Counted from the first letter of the stretch, positions 25,686 to 34,663 are shown. The stretch is 64,000 nucleotides of DNA from Solwaraspora sp. WMMA2065 (GCF_030345075.1 NZ_CP128361.1:1426001-1490000), one strand, 5' to 3'. Numbers and translations are program-made. The notes: generated by a model not told the origin, from the sequence alone.

Positions 25686-25813
25686 GACCGGGCAGCTTAC
25701 TAGCCGTTACCGCCGGCACCGGCGGCCCGGGTCGCGATGTCGGGTCAGGCGGTGTTGCCGGGTCGACCCGGGCCGGGCGGCGATGTCGGACCACTGTGGC
25801 AGGATCTGCCGCC

Positions 25814-26224
25814 ATGTTCCCCCGCACCTGGACCCTCACCCACATCGAACGTGTCATCCGTACCGCATGGTCCGCCGACACCTGCGATCCGGTCGACCTG
25901 GCGGACTGGCACGCCGGCAACCCGGCCCGCGGCCAGTGCGGCGTCACCGCGCTGGTGCTGCACGACCTGCTCGGCGGTGAGCTGCTGGTCGGGGAGGTCA
26001 GCACCGGTGGGCGGCGGACCGGCCGGCACTGGTGGAACCGGCTCGGCGTGGTCGAGATCGACCTGACCCGCGACCAGTTCGGCCCGCACGAGCGGATCAG
26101 CAGCGGTACGGTCGTCGACCGGCCGGACGGTCCGCCGCGCCGCTGCCGCGAACAGTACGAGACGCTGCGTACCCGGGTGTTGAAGCAGCTCGGCGCCGAC
26201 ACGACGGTGGCGGCCGGCCGATAG
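25814..26224 (+). CDS. YunG-like protein
   Basis: The 136-residue protein has the YunG pattern: AWSADTCDP, PARGQCGVTALVLHDLLGGELL, then HWWNRLGVVEIDLTRDQFG. The conserved Cys/His residues resemble a papain-like cysteine peptidase core (QCGVTA, HWWN), but no activity is established. The ATG at 25814 was chosen over 25796. It lies 57 bases before the Hsp70-like gene and could be co-transcribed with it. Confidence 0.75.
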   Translation: MFPRTWTLTHIERVIRTAWSADTCDPVDLADWHAGNPARGQCGVTALVLHDLLGGELLVGEVSTGGRRTGRHWWNRLGVVEIDLTRDQFGPHERISSGTVVDRPDGPPRRCREQYETLRTRVLKQLGADTTVAAGR

Positions 26225-26281
26225 CATCCCCGCCGGCGGCGTACGCACGCCGGCGCAATCCCGGGAGAGGACATCAGGACC

Positions 26282-29005
26282 GTGAACGGACCGGTACGGC
26301 TCGCCGTCGACCTGGGCACCACACACACCGTCGCGGTGGTCCGCCGTGGCGACGAGCCACCCCGGCCGCTGCTGTTCGACGGCACTCCGCTGCTGGCCTC
26401 CGGGGTCTGTATCGACGCCGCCGGTGGCGTCCACAGCGGACGTGACGCGCAGCGGTTGGCCGCCGGGGAGCCGCACCGGTTCGAGCCGCACCCGAAACGG
26501 CGCGTCGACGACGGCTCGGTGCTGCTGGGTGACCGGGAGCTGCCGGTCACCCAGCTGCTGGCGGTGACCCTGCGCCGGGTCGCCGCCGAGGCCGCGACCG
26601 CCGGTGTGCATCCGGCCTGCGGCACCGTGCTGACCTGCCCCGCCGACTGGGGCGCCCCGCGTCGGGACCTGCTGCGCGCGGCCGCCACGGCGGCAGGGCT
26701 GGGCCCGGTGCGGCTGCTCGACGAGCCGATCGCGGCCGCCACCTACTGTGTCCGGGTGCTGGGCCGGCAGGTACCGCCGGGTGGCACGCTGGCCGTGTTC
26801 GACTTCGGCGGCGGCACCCTCGACGTGGCGGTGGTCCGCAACGAGCCTGCGGTAGGTGGAGCCGGCGGGCTGCGGGTGCTGGCCACCGGCGGGCTTGACG
26901 ACCTCGGCGGGCTCGACATCGACGAGGCGCTGGTCGCCCACCTTGGCCACCTGGTCGCGGTCCGCGACCCGCAGCTGTGGCAGCGGCTCAGCCGGCCGGT
27001 GACCGGCGCCGACCGCCGTGACCGGCTCGCTTTCTGGTCCGAGGTGCGGGCCGCGAAGGAGATGCTGTCGCGGGCCTCGGCGGCGCCGGTGGCGGTGCCC
27101 GGGCGCGACGATCCGATGCATCTGACCCGGGAGGAGCTGGACCGCGTCGCCGGGCCGCTGGTCGACCGGGCGGTCGACGAGACCCGCCGGGTGCTGCAGC
27201 TGGCCGGGGTCGACCCGGCGCGGCTGGCCGCGCTGCTGCTGGTCGGTGGGGCCAGCCGGATGCCGCTGGTCGCCAGCCGGTTGCACGCCCGACTCGGGGT
27301 CGCCCCGTCGGTGCCGGAGCAGCCGGAGCTGCCGGTGGCGTACGGTGCGCTGCACCACACGCCGTCGACGGATGTCGCGGCGCCGTCGACCGCCGCTCCG
27401 ACCGGGCCGGGCCCGACCGCGCCGTACCTTGCGCAGCCAGGCCCACCGGTGCCCGGACCCACCACACCGGCGGCTGGCGGCGATCTGCCGTCGCCGCCAG
27501 CACGTCGGCGGCGTCGCGGCCGGGTGGTCGCGGCGGTCGCCGGCGCCGTGGCGGTGACGCTGGCCGCCGGGATCGGCCTGACCAACGGTTGGCTGCTCGA
27601 CCAGTTCACCGGCGACGGTAGCGGGCCCCGTGACACCAACCTGTTCGGTGGCCTGCTCGGCGACGACGACGACGGCGGCGGGACGGGGGACACCGCGGGC
27701 GGCCTGACCGAGATCCACCAGGTGACGTTGCCCGCCGGCACCGGCGGGTCGACGGTCACCGTCGCCGGTGACCTCGCCGTGTACGCGGCGGTCGCCGTCG
27801 GCGGCACCACCGTCACCGCGGTACCGGCCGGCGGCGGCGACCCGGCCTGGACCGCCACGGTGGACGTCGAACCGACGCAGGTGCGGCTCACCGCCGCCGG
27901 TGGGCTGCTCATCGTCGACGCCGCAGACTCGGCGACCGACGGCGGCGACGACATGCGGGTCGTGCTCGACGCCGCCGACGGCACGGTGCGGTGGAAACGC
28001 AGCTGGCAGGACCTTACCGACGTGGTCCGGCTGGGCACCGACGTGATCGTCGAGATCAAGGACGGCATTTTTGACAACGCGGTCGCCCGGATCGACCTGA
28101 CCACTGGGGAGCAGCGGTGGCGACGCGAGGCCCCCGACGATGACCTGCTGGTCCTCGACGCGTCCCGGATCCGGGCGGCGACCCGGTGGACCGGCACGGA
28201 AGGTGTCGAGGACGCCGGGGTGCTGCCGCCCGCCGGGTACGGGCTGCGGGACAACCGGTACGCCGAGCCGGGCCGTTTCGTCGAGCTGAGTGAGGGCAGC
28301 GGCCGGGGGTTCGTGCTGGACACCGGCGACGGCGACCCGATCGCCAGCGGCGACCTGCCGCTGGACCACGACGCGTGGACCGTCTACGAAGGACTCGCGA
28401 TCGGCCGGCTGTCCGACGGCGCGTCGCCGGGACGGGCTGTGCTGGCCGCGTACGACCTCGACGGTTTCACCCGCGCGTGGGAGGTGCCGCTGCCGGCCGG
28501 TGACACCATCGAACTGGTCAAACCGTGCGGGGAGCGACTGGTGTGCGCGGCGGTCGACGGCGGCACGTACCGCACGATCGCCGTCGACATCGGCACCGGC
28601 GACGAGAAGTGGAACCGCACAAGTGAGTTCGGATTCGAGGACAACTGGTACGCGGCGCCGGCCGGGCTCGTCTTCGGTGACCAGACGTTCGACACAGTTG
28701 ACGACTTCTGCCTGCTCGACGAGGACGGCGGGGAGATCACCGCCGCCGACGACACCCGGTCGGCGGCGGCGGTGGCCGACGGCTGGGTGGTGGTGCTGGG
28801 CCACCGCATCGACACGGCGTCGAGGACCGCCGTGCCGCAGGTGTCCGTGTGGGACGCGGCGACCGGTCGACGGACCGCACCGGTCGACGTCGGCACTGAC
28901 CTGGTGGACAACCGGGTGACACACGCGATGGTCAGCGGCGACACCGTCGCGGTGGTCACCGCCGACCATCAGGTGCGGGTGCTGTCCGTGACCGGGCTCG
29001 GCTGA
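26282..29005 (+). CDS. Membrane-anchored Hsp70-family protein with C-terminal propeller
   Basis: The 907-residue protein has a complete Hsp70/actin-type ATPase at about 5-355 (LAVDLGTTHTVAVV, VFDFGGGTLDVAVV, LLVGGASRMPLV) but no recognisable substrate-binding domain. It is followed by a Pro/Thr/Ala-rich linker, an Arg-rich stop (RRRRRGR) and one membrane helix at about 412-432. The outer part, about 465-907, has repeated strands with WT/W residues (GTVRWKRSW, GEQRWRREA, GDEKWNRTS), as in PQQ-like beta-propellers. The ATPase would be inside the cell and the propeller outside. GTG start at 26282; a strong terminator follows. Confidence 0.88.
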   Translation: MNGPVRLAVDLGTTHTVAVVRRGDEPPRPLLFDGTPLLASGVCIDAAGGVHSGRDAQRLAAGEPHRFEPHPKRRVDDGSVLLGDRELPVTQLLAVTLRRVAAEAATAGVHPACGTVLTCPADWGAPRRDLLRAAATAAGLGPVRLLDEPIAAATYCVRVLGRQVPPGGTLAVFDFGGGTLDVAVVRNEPAVGGAGGLRVLATGGLDDLGGLDIDEALVAHLGHLVAVRDPQLWQRLSRPVTGADRRDRLAFWSEVRAAKEMLSRASAAPVAVPGRDDPMHLTREELDRVAGPLVDRAVDETRRVLQLAGVDPARLAALLLVGGASRMPLVASRLHARLGVAPSVPEQPELPVAYGALHHTPSTDVAAPSTAAPTGPGPTAPYLAQPGPPVPGPTTPAAGGDLPSPPARRRRRGRVVAAVAGAVAVTLAAGIGLTNGWLLDQFTGDGSGPRDTNLFGGLLGDDDDGGGTGDTAGGLTEIHQVTLPAGTGGSTVTVAGDLAVYAAVAVGGTTVTAVPAGGGDPAWTATVDVEPTQVRLTAAGGLLIVDAADSATDGGDDMRVVLDAADGTVRWKRSWQDLTDVVRLGTDVIVEIKDGIFDNAVARIDLTTGEQRWRREAPDDDLLVLDASRIRAATRWTGTEGVEDAGVLPPAGYGLRDNRYAEPGRFVELSEGSGRGFVLDTGDGDPIASGDLPLDHDAWTVYEGLAIGRLSDGASPGRAVLAAYDLDGFTRAWEVPLPAGDTIELVKPCGERLVCAAVDGGTYRTIAVDIGTGDEKWNRTSEFGFEDNWYAAPAGLVFGDQTFDTVDDFCLLDEDGGEITAADDTRSAAAVADGWVVVLGHRIDTASRTAVPQVSVWDAATGRRTAPVDVGTDLVDNRVTHAMVSGDTVAVVTADHQVRVLSVTGLG

Positions 29006-29032
29006 GTGGGCGGCCGTCGGGCCGCCCACTCA
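29003..29032. terminator. Strong bidirectional terminator
   Basis: A perfect 13-bp stem (29003-29015 with 29020-29032) with loop GTCG lies between the Hsp70-like gene and the convergent protease gene. Confidence 0.75.
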
Positions 29033-29040
29033 GGCCACGG

Positions 29041-30087
29041 TCAGTAGACGTTGACCCCGTACGCCGACAGCGCCTCGGCCACCGGCTGGTGGTAGGCCCG
29101 GCACTCGGCCCGGTTGCTGCCCGAGTGCAGACCCAGTGCGGTGCTGCCGGCGAACACCGCGCCGCCGCTGTCGCCCTTGTCCGCGCACAGGCTGGTCTGG
29201 AACAGCCCGGTCACCGGACCCGCCGAGTAGTTGACGGTGACGTTGATTGCGACGACCGGGCCGGTGGTGACCCCGGTGGTACTGCCGCTCTTGCTGACCG
29301 TCTGCCCCACATACGGGTTCCCGGCGCCGGTGATGTCCCGCAGCGTCCCGTCGTACAGATTGACCGCCCCGGGCCGGTTGACGGTGGTGTCGACCCAGCG
29401 GACCAGGCCGAAGTCGTCACCGGGGAAGCTACTGGCGACCGTGGTGCCGGCGTTGGTGACCCCGTCGACCATCCACTGCGTACGCGACTCGGTGCAGTGC
29501 CCGGCGGTGAGGAATCCCGGCCGGCCGGCGCTGTCGTACACGTTGAACCCGAGCGAGCAGCGGCCGTTGGAGTAGACCGGGTCGCCGCCGGCGGCGGTGG
29601 TCTCCACCGTGCCGGCGACGCGTTCGACGCGGACCGCGTCGCCGAAGCGGGCCGCGACCGCCTCGACCAGCGCCAGCCGGGTACCGGTGACGGTCGCGTC
29701 GACGGACACCACGACCTGGTTGCTGACCGGGTCGGCGTACCAACTGCTCCCCGGCACAGCCGCCGACCGAGACAGGGCACCAGTGACCCGGGCCAGATCA
29801 TCGGCACCACGCTCGACGGTCCGGGCCACCCCACCCGCGGCGCGCACCACCCGGGCGGCCGTCTCATCGGTCACGGTCACCACCAGGTCACCGGTGACCT
29901 CGTCCCGGTACGCCCCGGCGGACCGGTCACCCAGCCGGTCGGCCAGCGCCAGGGCGGCCTCACCGCCGAGTTCGGGGGCGGGCCCGGCGGCAGCGGCCGC
30001 CGGACTCGCCAGCAGACCACCGACCAGTACGGCGGTGGCGGCCAGCGCGGAGCCGATCTGTCTGATCGGCGTGGATAGATCCCTCAC
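29041..30087 (-). CDS. Secreted S1 (streptogrisin-like) serine protease
   Basis: The 348-residue precursor starts at a GTG with AGGAGG five bases upstream. A signal peptide (residues 1 to about 32, ending in ASPAAAAA) and an alpha-lytic-protease-type pro-region to about 150 precede the mature chymotrypsin fold. The triad is visible as His in FLTAGHC, Asp in FPGDDFGLVRW and Ser in KGDSGGAVF. Two Cys pairs (GRCSLGF with AGHC; SLCADKG with AEC) fit disulfides. It should be secreted and self-processed. A shortened paralogue lies at 31665-32363. Confidence 0.9.
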   Translation of the reverse strand: MRDLSTPIRQIGSALAATAVLVGGLLASPAAAAAGPAPELGGEAALALADRLGDRSAGAYRDEVTGDLVVTVTDETAARVVRAAGGVARTVERGADDLARVTGALSRSAAVPGSSWYADPVSNQVVVSVDATVTGTRLALVEAVAARFGDAVRVERVAGTVETTAAGGDPVYSNGRCSLGFNVYDSAGRPGFLTAGHCTESRTQWMVDGVTNAGTTVASSFPGDDFGLVRWVDTTVNRPGAVNLYDGTLRDITGAGNPYVGQTVSKSGSTTGVTTGPVVAINVTVNYSAGPVTGLFQTSLCADKGDSGGAVFAGSTALGLHSGSNRAECRAYHQPVAEALSAYGVNVY

Positions 30088-30269
30088 ACAGTCCTCCTGC
30101 GATCTGGTGAACGTGAGATGTCCGGTCAGGACGGCGATCATCATCGCCGCTGGCGGCGGCGCTGCACACCGTGCCATTGCCCATTTGTGGGCGACTTCCG
30201 GCCACGTGCCCGACGCTGACCGGTGCCGCCTCCCCGGGCCGTGGCGAGTGGACCTGCCACAATGGCGAC

Positions 30270-30590
30270 ATGGCGCGACCGGACCGGGACTCGTTGTTCG
30301 CCGCCGGGGCGGCCGTGGTCGTGGCCGTCGCGGTCGGACTCACCGTGTTCGCCGTCGCGCGGCAGTTGAACATGGGACAGCGGTGGACCGCGCTGGTGGT
30401 CATGGGGCTGGGCGCCACCTCGATCGCTGTGGTGCTGTGGGGGGCGTTGTCGACGCCGCAACGGCGTCGCCGGGAGGCGGACGACGGTGGTGACATCCGG
30501 TCCCGCCTGGCCGGGCATGTCCCGTTGCTCGGCTCGACGGCGCTGTTGACCGCCGCCGTGGTGCTGAACGAGGTGGCCCGGCGCGGGTGA
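30270..30590 (+). CDS. Small membrane protein of unknown function
   Basis: I do not recognise a family. The 106-residue protein has three hydrophobic stretches (FAAGAAVVVAVAVGLTVFAV; TALVVMGLGATSIAVVLWGA; LLGSTALLTAAVVLNEV) joined by a charged loop rich in Arg and Asp, so it is probably an integral membrane protein with three helices. The ATG at 30270 follows a weak ribosome site. It sits between the divergent protease and the dehydratase gene. Confidence 0.6.
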   Translation: MARPDRDSLFAAGAAVVVAVAVGLTVFAVARQLNMGQRWTALVVMGLGATSIAVVLWGALSTPQRRRREADDGGDIRSRLAGHVPLLGSTALLTAAVVLNEVARRG

Positions 30591-30652
30591 ACGGGTCGCC
30601 GTACCGGTGGGCATACTGGTAGCGCTGCTGACCAGTGCACCCGGAGGGCATG

Positions 30653-31633
30653 ATGATCATTGACGTCGCGCAGATCGAGGCGGCGGCGCGGCGGATCGCC
30701 GACCATGTGGTGCGGACGCCGACGGTGCCCAGCCCCGGCCTGTCCGGGCTGCTCGGCGTACCGGTGACGGCGAAGCTGGAGCTGCTGCAGCGTACCGGGT
30801 CGTTCAAGGCGCGGGGCGCGGCGGCGAAGCTGCTGACCCTCGACGACGGGCAGCGGGCGGCCGGCGTGGTGGCGGTCAGCGGCGGCAACCACGGCATCGC
30901 GGTGGCGGTGATGGCGCAGGCCCTGGACGTGAAGGCGACGGTGGTGATGCCGCGTTCCGCGCCGGAGCGGGCGGTGGAGGTCGCCACCGCCGCCGGGGCG
31001 ACGGTGCGGGTGGTCGACACCATGGACGAGGCGTTCGACCTGACGTCGCGGTTGCGGGCCGAAGGGCTGGCCATGGTGCATCCCTTTGACGACCCCGTGG
31101 TGGTCGCCGGGCAGGGCACCGTCGGTCTGGAGTTCGCCGCTGACGCGTTCGCCGACGACCGGACGGCACCGACGGACGTGCTGGTCAGCGTCGGCGGCGG
31201 CGCGTTGATCTCCGGGGTGGCGGCCGCGCTGCGCGCCCGCCGGCCCGGCGTCCGTGTCTGGGGGGTGGAGACCGACGGCGCGTCGGCGATGGCGCAGGCC
31301 TGCGGGCACGGCGGCCCCGTGCCGGTGGAACTGTCGTCGATCGTGTCGACGTTGAGCGCGCCGACGGTGTCGCAGCTGACCTACGACCACGTCACCGAGC
31401 TGGTCAGCGACGTGCTGGTGGTGTCGGACGCGGAGGCGGTGCGCGGCAGCCTGGACCTGGCCGAGCACGCCAAGGTGTGGGCAGAGCCGGCGGCCGGGTG
31501 TCTGCTGCCGGCCGCGCGCCGGGTGGTCGACCAGGTTGGCCCGGACGTCCGGCTCGGCCTGGTGGTCTGCGGCGGCAACGTCACCGTCGCCGATCTGACC
31601 GGTTGGGCCCGTCGGTTCAACCTGACCGGCTGA
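30653..31633 (+). CDS. PLP-dependent threonine/serine dehydratase family protein
   Basis: The 326-residue protein has the fold-type II PLP motif LLQRTGSFKARGA with the Schiff-base Lys, SGGNHGIAVA (phosphate/substrate loop) and SVGGGALISGVAAAL (PLP phosphate glycine loop). It would deaminate threonine or serine, or act on a related hydroxy amino acid. No ACT regulatory domain is present, which suggests a catabolic form. Of two adjacent ATGs, the second (30653) has better spacing from GGAGG. Confidence 0.88.
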   Translation: MIIDVAQIEAAARRIADHVVRTPTVPSPGLSGLLGVPVTAKLELLQRTGSFKARGAAAKLLTLDDGQRAAGVVAVSGGNHGIAVAVMAQALDVKATVVMPRSAPERAVEVATAAGATVRVVDTMDEAFDLTSRLRAEGLAMVHPFDDPVVVAGQGTVGLEFAADAFADDRTAPTDVLVSVGGGALISGVAAALRARRPGVRVWGVETDGASAMAQACGHGGPVPVELSSIVSTLSAPTVSQLTYDHVTELVSDVLVVSDAEAVRGSLDLAEHAKVWAEPAAGCLLPAARRVVDQVGPDVRLGLVVCGGNVTVADLTGWARRFNLTG

Positions 31634-31636
31634 TCC

Positions 31637-31653
31637 GACGGGCCGGGCCCGTC
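31637..31653. terminator. Short perfect hairpin between convergent genes
   Basis: GACGGGCC (31637-31644) and GGCCCGTC (31646-31653) are perfect inverted copies. The site lies between the dehydratase stop and the convergent protease paralogue. Confidence 0.45.
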
Positions 31654-31664
31654 ACCGGTGCCGG

Positions 31665-32363
31665 TCAGTACACCCGGGCGTTGTACGCCGCGAGCACCTC
31701 GGTCACCGGCTGGTGGAAGGAGATGCACGCGCCGACAACTCCGCCGGAGTGCAGGCCCAGGGCTGTGTTGTGGGCGAACACCGCGCCGCCGCTGTCACCA
31801 CCGGCGGTGCACAGGTTGGTCCGGAACAGCCCGTTCACCGCGCCGGCCGAGTAGTTCGCCGTGACGTTCACAGCGTTCACCGACCCCCGGGTCAGCCCGG
31901 TGGTACTGCCGCTGGCACCGACCGCCTGCCCGACGTACGGGTTGCCGGCCCGACTGATGTCACGGGTGCTGCCGTTGTACATGTTGACCGCGCCGGGCCG
32001 GTTGGCGTTGGGGTTGTCCCAGCGGACCATGCCGTAGTCGTTGCCGGGGAAGCTGCTGGCCACCGTGGTGCCGGCGTTGGCGACTCCGTCGACGGTCCGG
32101 GGCACCCGACCCGCGGCCCGGACCACCCGGGCGGCCGTCTCATCGGTCACGGTCACCACCAGGTCACCCGTGACCTCGTCCCGGTACGCCCCGGCGGACC
32201 GGTCACCCAGCCGGTCGGCCAGCGCCAGGGCGGCCTCACCGCCGAGCTCGGGGGCGGGCCCGGCGGCAGCGGCCGCCGGACTCGCCAGCAGACCACCGAC
32301 CAGTACGGTGCCGGCCGCGAACGCCGCGCCGATCCGGCGGATCGACAGGGGTGGCACGATCAT
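31665..32363 (-). CDS. S1 protease paralogue lacking the catalytic His block
   Basis: This 232-residue protein is colinear with the protease at 29041-30087, but it lacks exactly 116 residues, running from the middle of the pro-region through the FLTAGHC segment. The signal peptide, first part of the pro-region, catalytic-type Asp (NDYGMVRW) and Ser (GGDSGGAVF) remain, while the catalytic His and one disulfide are gone. Start and ribosome site (AGGAGG, ATG at 32363) are good, and the frame is intact. It is probably secreted but inactive as a protease, either a decoy or binding protein or a recent loss. Confidence 0.8.
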   Translation of the reverse strand: MIVPPLSIRRIGAAFAAGTVLVGGLLASPAAAAAGPAPELGGEAALALADRLGDRSAGAYRDEVTGDLVVTVTDETAARVVRAAGRVPRTVDGVANAGTTVASSFPGNDYGMVRWDNPNANRPGAVNMYNGSTRDISRAGNPYVGQAVGASGSTTGLTRGSVNAVNVTANYSAGAVNGLFRTNLCTAGGDSGGAVFAHNTALGLHSGGVVGACISFHQPVTEVLAAYNARVY

Positions 32364-32447
32364 GCGTCCTCCTGCGGGAATCGATTCGTCCGATCTGGAT
32401 GGATCGATCCTCGTGTCAGCCGGGTTGCTAATACACCAGGCGGTTGC

Positions 32448-33035
32448 CTACACATCGACATCCGTCGGCGCGCCGGGCCAGTGGCGCAGCGACGCGTCGA
32501 GTGCGTCCAGGATGCGGGGCCAGCTGTCCTGCGGGTCTGGGTCGCTGTGGCTGAACCCGCCGGCGGCCGCCAGGTCGAGGTAGCCGTGGATGGTGGCGCC
32601 GATCAGCCGTACCGCGTGGGTCTGTTCCTGTTCGGGCATCCGGTAGCCGTGCAGCACGGCGCGCAGCAGCCGGGTGTGCCGGCCGCCGGCGCTGGCTGCG
32701 GCGGTGGCCGGGTCGAGCCGCAGCCGGGCGGCGGCGTAGCGGCCGGGGTGCTCGCGGGCGTAGTCGCGGTAGGCGTCGGCGAGCCCGGCCAGCGCGTCCC
32801 TGCCGGACCGGCCGGCGACGGCGTCGGCGGCCCGGTCGGCGAGCTCGGCCAGGGCGAGCAGGGCGATCCGGGTCCTCAGGTCGTCGGAGCCGCGGACGTG
32901 CGCGTACAGGCTGGCCACGGCGACGCCGACGCGGCGGGCCAGCGCGGAGACGGTCACCTGGTCGAAGCCGATCTCGTCGGCCAGCTCCGCGCCGGCCGTG
33001 GTCAACCGCTGCGCGTTCAGTCCGGCCCGCGCCAT
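32448..33035 (-). CDS. TetR/AcrR family transcriptional regulator
   Basis: The 195-residue protein has an N-terminal TetR HTH (GFDQVTVSALARRVGVAVAS then LYAHVRGSDDLRTRI). Its C-terminal helical domain resembles the WHG/TetR_C_33 type (HGYRMPEQEQTHAVRLIGA then DLAAAGGFSHS). I chose the ATG at 33035 because GAGGAGG lies eight bases upstream; the ATG at 33053 is also in frame. A perfect palindrome lies in the divergent region shared with the FBP gene, so it probably represses itself and that gene. Confidence 0.85.
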   Translation of the reverse strand: MARAGLNAQRLTTAGAELADEIGFDQVTVSALARRVGVAVASLYAHVRGSDDLRTRIALLALAELADRAADAVAGRSGRDALAGLADAYRDYAREHPGRYAAARLRLDPATAAASAGGRHTRLLRAVLHGYRMPEQEQTHAVRLIGATIHGYLDLAAAGGFSHSDPDPQDSWPRILDALDASLRHWPGAPTDVDV

Positions 33036-33075
33036 CCGTATCGCCTCCTCCATCGAACCGACACTGATTATGCGT

Positions 33076-33096
33076 TTGCCTAATACCTTTAGGCAA
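33076..33096. promoter_or_regulatory. Palindromic operator for the adjacent TetR regulator
   Basis: TTGCCTAA (33076-33083) and TTAGGCAA (33089-33096) are perfect inverted arms around five bases. The site lies between divergent starts. Related half-sites (TTGCTAA, TTGCCTA) occur at 32425-32450, upstream of the shortened protease gene. Confidence 0.6.
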
Positions 33097-33110
33097 CTAG
33101 CCTGGCCGGT

Positions 33111-33601
33111 ATGACACCACTGACCGAGCAGGAGATCCGCGCCGCGTTCGTCAACTGCACAAGGGGGAGACGAAACGCCTGTACGTGCCGCGTGACCTCG
33201 CCGGCCGGCCGTGGGACGACCTGGACTTCCTCGGCTGGCGCGACCCGCAGTCGCCGGCCCGTGCCTACCTGGTCACCGAGCTGGCGGGCCGTCCGGCGGC
33301 GGTCGCGTTGCGCTGCCCCGATCCGGCCGCCCGCCACCTGCGGCGCTCCATGTGCTCGATCTGCCTGACCGCGCCGCAGGCCGGGGTGTCGTTCATGGTC
33401 GCGCCGAAGGCGGGCCGGGCCGGCCAGCAGGGCAACTCGGTCGGCACCTACCTGTGCGGCGACCTCGCCTGCTCGCTGTACGTGCGCGGCAGGAAGGACC
33501 CGGGGCCGGGCGCCAGGCTGCCGGAATCACTGACCCTGCAAGAAAAGACCGCCCGGACCCGGGCCGCCGTCGCCGCGTTCGTCGCCAAGGTGACCGGCTG
33601 A
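33111..33601 (+). pseudogene. FBP domain protein gene with a one-base frameshift
   Basis: FBP-domain proteins resemble fibronectin/EF-G-binding proteins and carry a Cys zinc site. The first 17 codons from the ATG at 33111 (TPLTEQEIRAAFVNC) and the second frame from about 33160 (KGETKRLYVPRDLAGRPWDD, RRSMCSICLTAP, NSVGTYLCGDLACSLYVRG) together make one complete family protein of about 163 residues. They are joined by a single missing base near TGCACAAGGGGG (33156-33167). It is either a real mutation or a sequencing error at the G run. All later family motifs are intact. Confidence 0.75.
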
Positions 33602-33607
33602 CAGCTT

Positions 33608-34663
33608 CTACCGCAGCGTCGCGGCCCGGCGGCGGTGCGACAACGTGACGTGGTGGTGCGCCCCGGCGTGCCCGGCCGGGTCGGTGTGCACGGTCGCCGA
33701 CACCAGCCGGGGTACGGCGTGGGTGAGCTGGTGTTCGGCGTCGGCGGCCACCTCGTGCGCGGCGAGCAGGCTCAGGTCGGCGTCGACGACGAGGTCGGCT
33801 TCGGCGTGCAGCCGGTGGCCGATCCAGCGCAGCCGTACCGCTGTCACGTCGCGGACGCCGGGCACCGCGCGCAGGGTCGTTTCGGCGATGTCGACCAGGG
33901 CCGGGTCGACGGCGTCCATCAGCCGCCGGTACACCTCGCGGGCGGCGTCACGCAGCACGTACCCGATCGCGACGGTGATCGCGAGGCCGACCAGCGGGTC
34001 GGCCCACTGCCAGCCGGCCGCCGCGCCCCCGGCTGCGGCGACGACGGCCAGTGAGGTGAATCCGTCGGTACGGGCGTGCAGCCCGTCGGCGACCAGCGCG
34101 GCCGAGCCGATGCGCCGGCCGACCCGGATCCGGTAGCGGGCGACGATCTCGTTGCCGGCGAAGCCGACGACCCCGGCGGCGGCCACCCACGGCACGTGGG
34201 TCATCGACGTCGGGTGGATCAGCCGGTCGACGGCGGTCCAGCCTGCGGCGATCGCCGAGCCGGCGATGACGACCACGATGACGACGCCGGCGAGGTCCTC
34301 GGCGCGGCCGAACCCGTACGTGTAGGCGCGGGTGGCGGCGCGCCGGCCGATCAGGAACGCGATCGCCAGGGGTACGGCGGTCAGCGCGTCGGTGACGTTG
34401 TGCAGGGTGTCGCCGAGCAGCGCAACCGAGCCGGAGGCGGCGACGATGACCGCCTGGGCGGCGGCGGTGGCGGCGAGGACCGCCAGGGAGATCCACAGGG
34501 CGCGGAGTCCGTCGCGGGACGCTTCGAGGGAGTCGTCGACCTTGGCGGCGGTGTCGTGGGTGTGCGGGGTGAGCCGGTGCAGCGCCCGTCGCCACCAGGC
34601 CCGCCGCACCGGATGCCGGTGACCGTGCGGGTGGTGGTCGTGACGGTGGTGGTCGTGGTCCAT
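33608..34663 (-). CDS. Cation diffusion facilitator (CDF) metal exporter
   Basis: The 351-residue protein begins with a His-rich tail (DHDHHRHDHHPHGHRH), followed by six predicted helices with the CDF metal-site motifs LLGDTLHNVTDAL (HxxxD) and ADGLHARTDGFTSL (HxxxD), and a C-terminal cytoplasmic domain. It should exchange protons for Zn2+, Co2+ or similar ions. Its ATG at 34663 is 22 bases from the divergent ArsR gene start, a standard metal-resistance pair. It converges on the FBP gene. Confidence 0.92.
   Translation of the reverse strand: MDHDHHRHDHHPHGHRHPVRRAWWRRALHRLTPHTHDTAAKVDDSLEASRDGLRALWISLAVLAATAAAQAVIVAASGSVALLGDTLHNVTDALTAVPLAIAFLIGRRAATRAYTYGFGRAEDLAGVVIVVVIAGSAIAAGWTAVDRLIHPTSMTHVPWVAAAGVVGFAGNEIVARYRIRVGRRIGSAALVADGLHARTDGFTSLAVVAAAGGAAAGWQWADPLVGLAITVAIGYVLRDAAREVYRRLMDAVDPALVDIAETTLRAVPGVRDVTAVRLRWIGHRLHAEADLVVDADLSLLAAHEVAADAEHQLTHAVPRLVSATVHTDPAGHAGAHHHVTLSHRRRAATLR

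Noticed and set aside
25745-29029. Minus-strand frame of 1094 codons opposite the Hsp70-like gene
   Set aside because: It is a shadow frame; the plus-strand protein has ATPase motifs, a membrane helix and propeller repeats.
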